Shown here piece by piece: positions 13,582 to 14,281 of a DNA stretch of 14,281 bases. Every line of letters begins with the position of its first letter. Within the stretch, counting starts at the first letter, position 1. The DNA is taken from the NCBI GenBank assembly GCA_038528605.1, contig JBCBEP010000088.1, positions 1 through 14,281 of the forward strand, written 5' to 3'. This DNA comes from Thermohalobaculum sp038528605 (GTDB lineage: Bacteria > Pseudomonadota > Alphaproteobacteria > Rhodobacterales > Rhodobacteraceae). A program made the position numbers and the translations under genes. The notes under the pieces are model-generated. The model was given only the letters and a program-made list of their open reading frames with translations. It had not been told where the DNA came from and ran no database searches.

Positions 13582-14130
13582 CTACTTGATGAGGGGAAGG
13601 AGGGCGCGGAAGGCCGGGGTGCCCGCCTGTCCCAACCATTCGAAGACCACCATCTCGCTTGTCACGATCCCCGCGCCCAGGGCCTGCAGCCGGTCGAGAC
13701 AGGCTTTCTCGCTCTCGAGGGTGCGGGAGGACGTGGCATCGGTCACGACGAAGACCTCGTAGCCCGCCTGCATGAGGGCGACAGCGGTCTGGAGAACGCA
13801 GATATGCGCCTCCATGCCCGCGATAACGGCCTGGGAGCGGCCGGTGGCGGCGATGGCCTCGGCGAAGGCGGGTTCGGCCTGGCTGGAGAAATGGGTCTTC
13901 TCGATAACCTGGGCGGCGGCGCCCTCCGCGGCCTTGGCGATCTCGGGGACCGTCCGGCCGAGGCCCTTCGGGTATTGTTCGGTGAGGAGTACGGGGATCT
14001 CGAGCTCGCCGGCGGCAGCAATCAGCGTGCGCGTGTTGCGGATGGTGCGGGCGGGCGCCTGCATCGCCGGCACCAGCCGCTCCTGCATGTCGATCACCAC
14101 GAGGGCGGAGGTTTCGGCGCGAAGCAGCAT
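13582..14130 (-). CDS. Isochorismatase-family cysteine hydrolase
   Basis: Small cytoplasmic hydrolase of 182 residues with the isochorismatase fold. The catalytic triad is visible as D14 (LVVIDMQERL), K78 (VIEKTHFSS) and C111 (AGMEAHICVLQTA). The segments TEQYPKGLGRTVPE and DATSSR make it closest to the ISOC1/ISOC2 and YcaC-like branch rather than true isochorismatases such as EntB. The substrate is unknown. The ATG at 14130 has AGAGGA about 8 bases upstream and begins the conserved domain; the open frame further upstream does not resemble the family. It lies 209 bases before phoH, the place where miaB stands in many alphaproteobacterial genomes, and is probably transcribed separately. Confidence 0.93.
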   Translation of the reverse strand: MLLRAETSALVVIDMQERLVPAMQAPARTIRNTRTLIAAAGELEIPVLLTEQYPKGLGRTVPEIAKAAEGAAAQVIEKTHFSSQAEPAFAEAIAATGRSQAVIAGMEAHICVLQTAVALMQAGYEVFVVTDATSSRTLESEKACLDRLQALGAGIVTSEMVVFEWLGQAGTPAFRALLPLIK

Positions 14131-14145
14131 GGGCAGGGTCCTCTC

Positions 14146-14155
14146 TGGTATACCA
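14146..14155. promoter_or_regulatory. Palindrome upstream of the hydrolase gene
   Basis: TGGTATACCA is a perfect 10-base palindrome whose near edge lies 16 bases upstream of the hydrolase ATG, flanked by CTCTC (14141-14145) and GAGAG (14161-14165), which can also pair. On the minus strand TATACC inside it resembles a -10 element but no -35 sits at the right distance. It could be an operator. The rest of 14131-14281 shows nothing else I can name. Confidence 0.3.
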
Positions 14156-14281
14156 CGCAAGAGAGGGCGGTCGTGTGGGGCGTCAAGACCCGGCGTATCG
14201 GGCCCTGGTCGGCCTCGCCCATGCCTACCCCGCCCGACCCGGCGCGCCACCCGCCCGCCGGCGCCCGCCCACCCACCCCGC

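Noticed and set aside
13266..13762. Small open frames on both strands between phoH and the hydrolase
   Set aside because: They are Arg/Ala/Pro-rich, overlap the real genes, and lack ribosome sites or family resemblance.
1..14281. tRNA, rRNA, CRISPR array, transposon or prophage features
   Set aside because: No cloverleaf, repeat-spacer pattern, transposase, integrase or terminal inverted repeats were found on reading both strands.

Overview
This window is a GC-rich stretch of chromosome that looks alphaproteobacterial. The evidence is gene order and protein style. The minus-strand run phoH, ybeY, corC/hlyC, lnt, a small XRE regulator, metK, trmB is the order typical of Alphaproteobacteria. 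It continues into aroA (CP4-like class II EPSP synthase), cmk and rpsA, a second conserved alphaproteobacterial cluster. I cannot resolve the order or genus.

Layout from left to right: rpsA (5' part only, cut by the window edge), cmk, aroA and trmB, all on the minus strand. Next come a small 2[4Fe-4S] ferredoxin on the plus strand, metK (minus), a large hybrid histidine kinase with two receiver domains (plus), an XRE regulator, lnt, corC, ybeY and phoH (minus). The window ends with an isochorismatase-fold cysteine hydrolase (minus). Apart from the two plus-strand genes, everything is core housekeeping: translation and ribosome maturation (rpsA, ybeY, trmB), pyrimidine nucleotide and aromatic synthesis (cmk, aroA), SAM synthesis (metK) and lipoprotein maturation (lnt). 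phoH, ybeY and corC are tightly coupled by 4-base stop/start overlaps.

The two plus-strand genes are the parts that depart from the conserved order. The ferredoxin has a compact upstream region that reads like an FNR-type class II promoter: a TTGAT-N4-CTCAA box, a -10-like TAGCAT at the expected distance, then GGAGG and ATG. The kinase sits between metK and the XRE gene. It has an unrecognised periplasmic domain of about 190 residues and intact phosphorelay residues. A strong Shine-Dalgarno followed by an in-frame ATG lies just before its last receiver domain, so it might also yield a free CheY-like protein. Several hairpins, two of them followed by T tracts on the plus strand, lie in gaps between minus-strand genes.

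I found no tRNA, rRNA, CRISPR array, insertion sequence, integrase or phage gene. No gap between genes exceeds 300 bases. No clearly new multi-gene system is visible; the best candidates for follow-up are the ferredoxin promoter and the internal start in the kinase.
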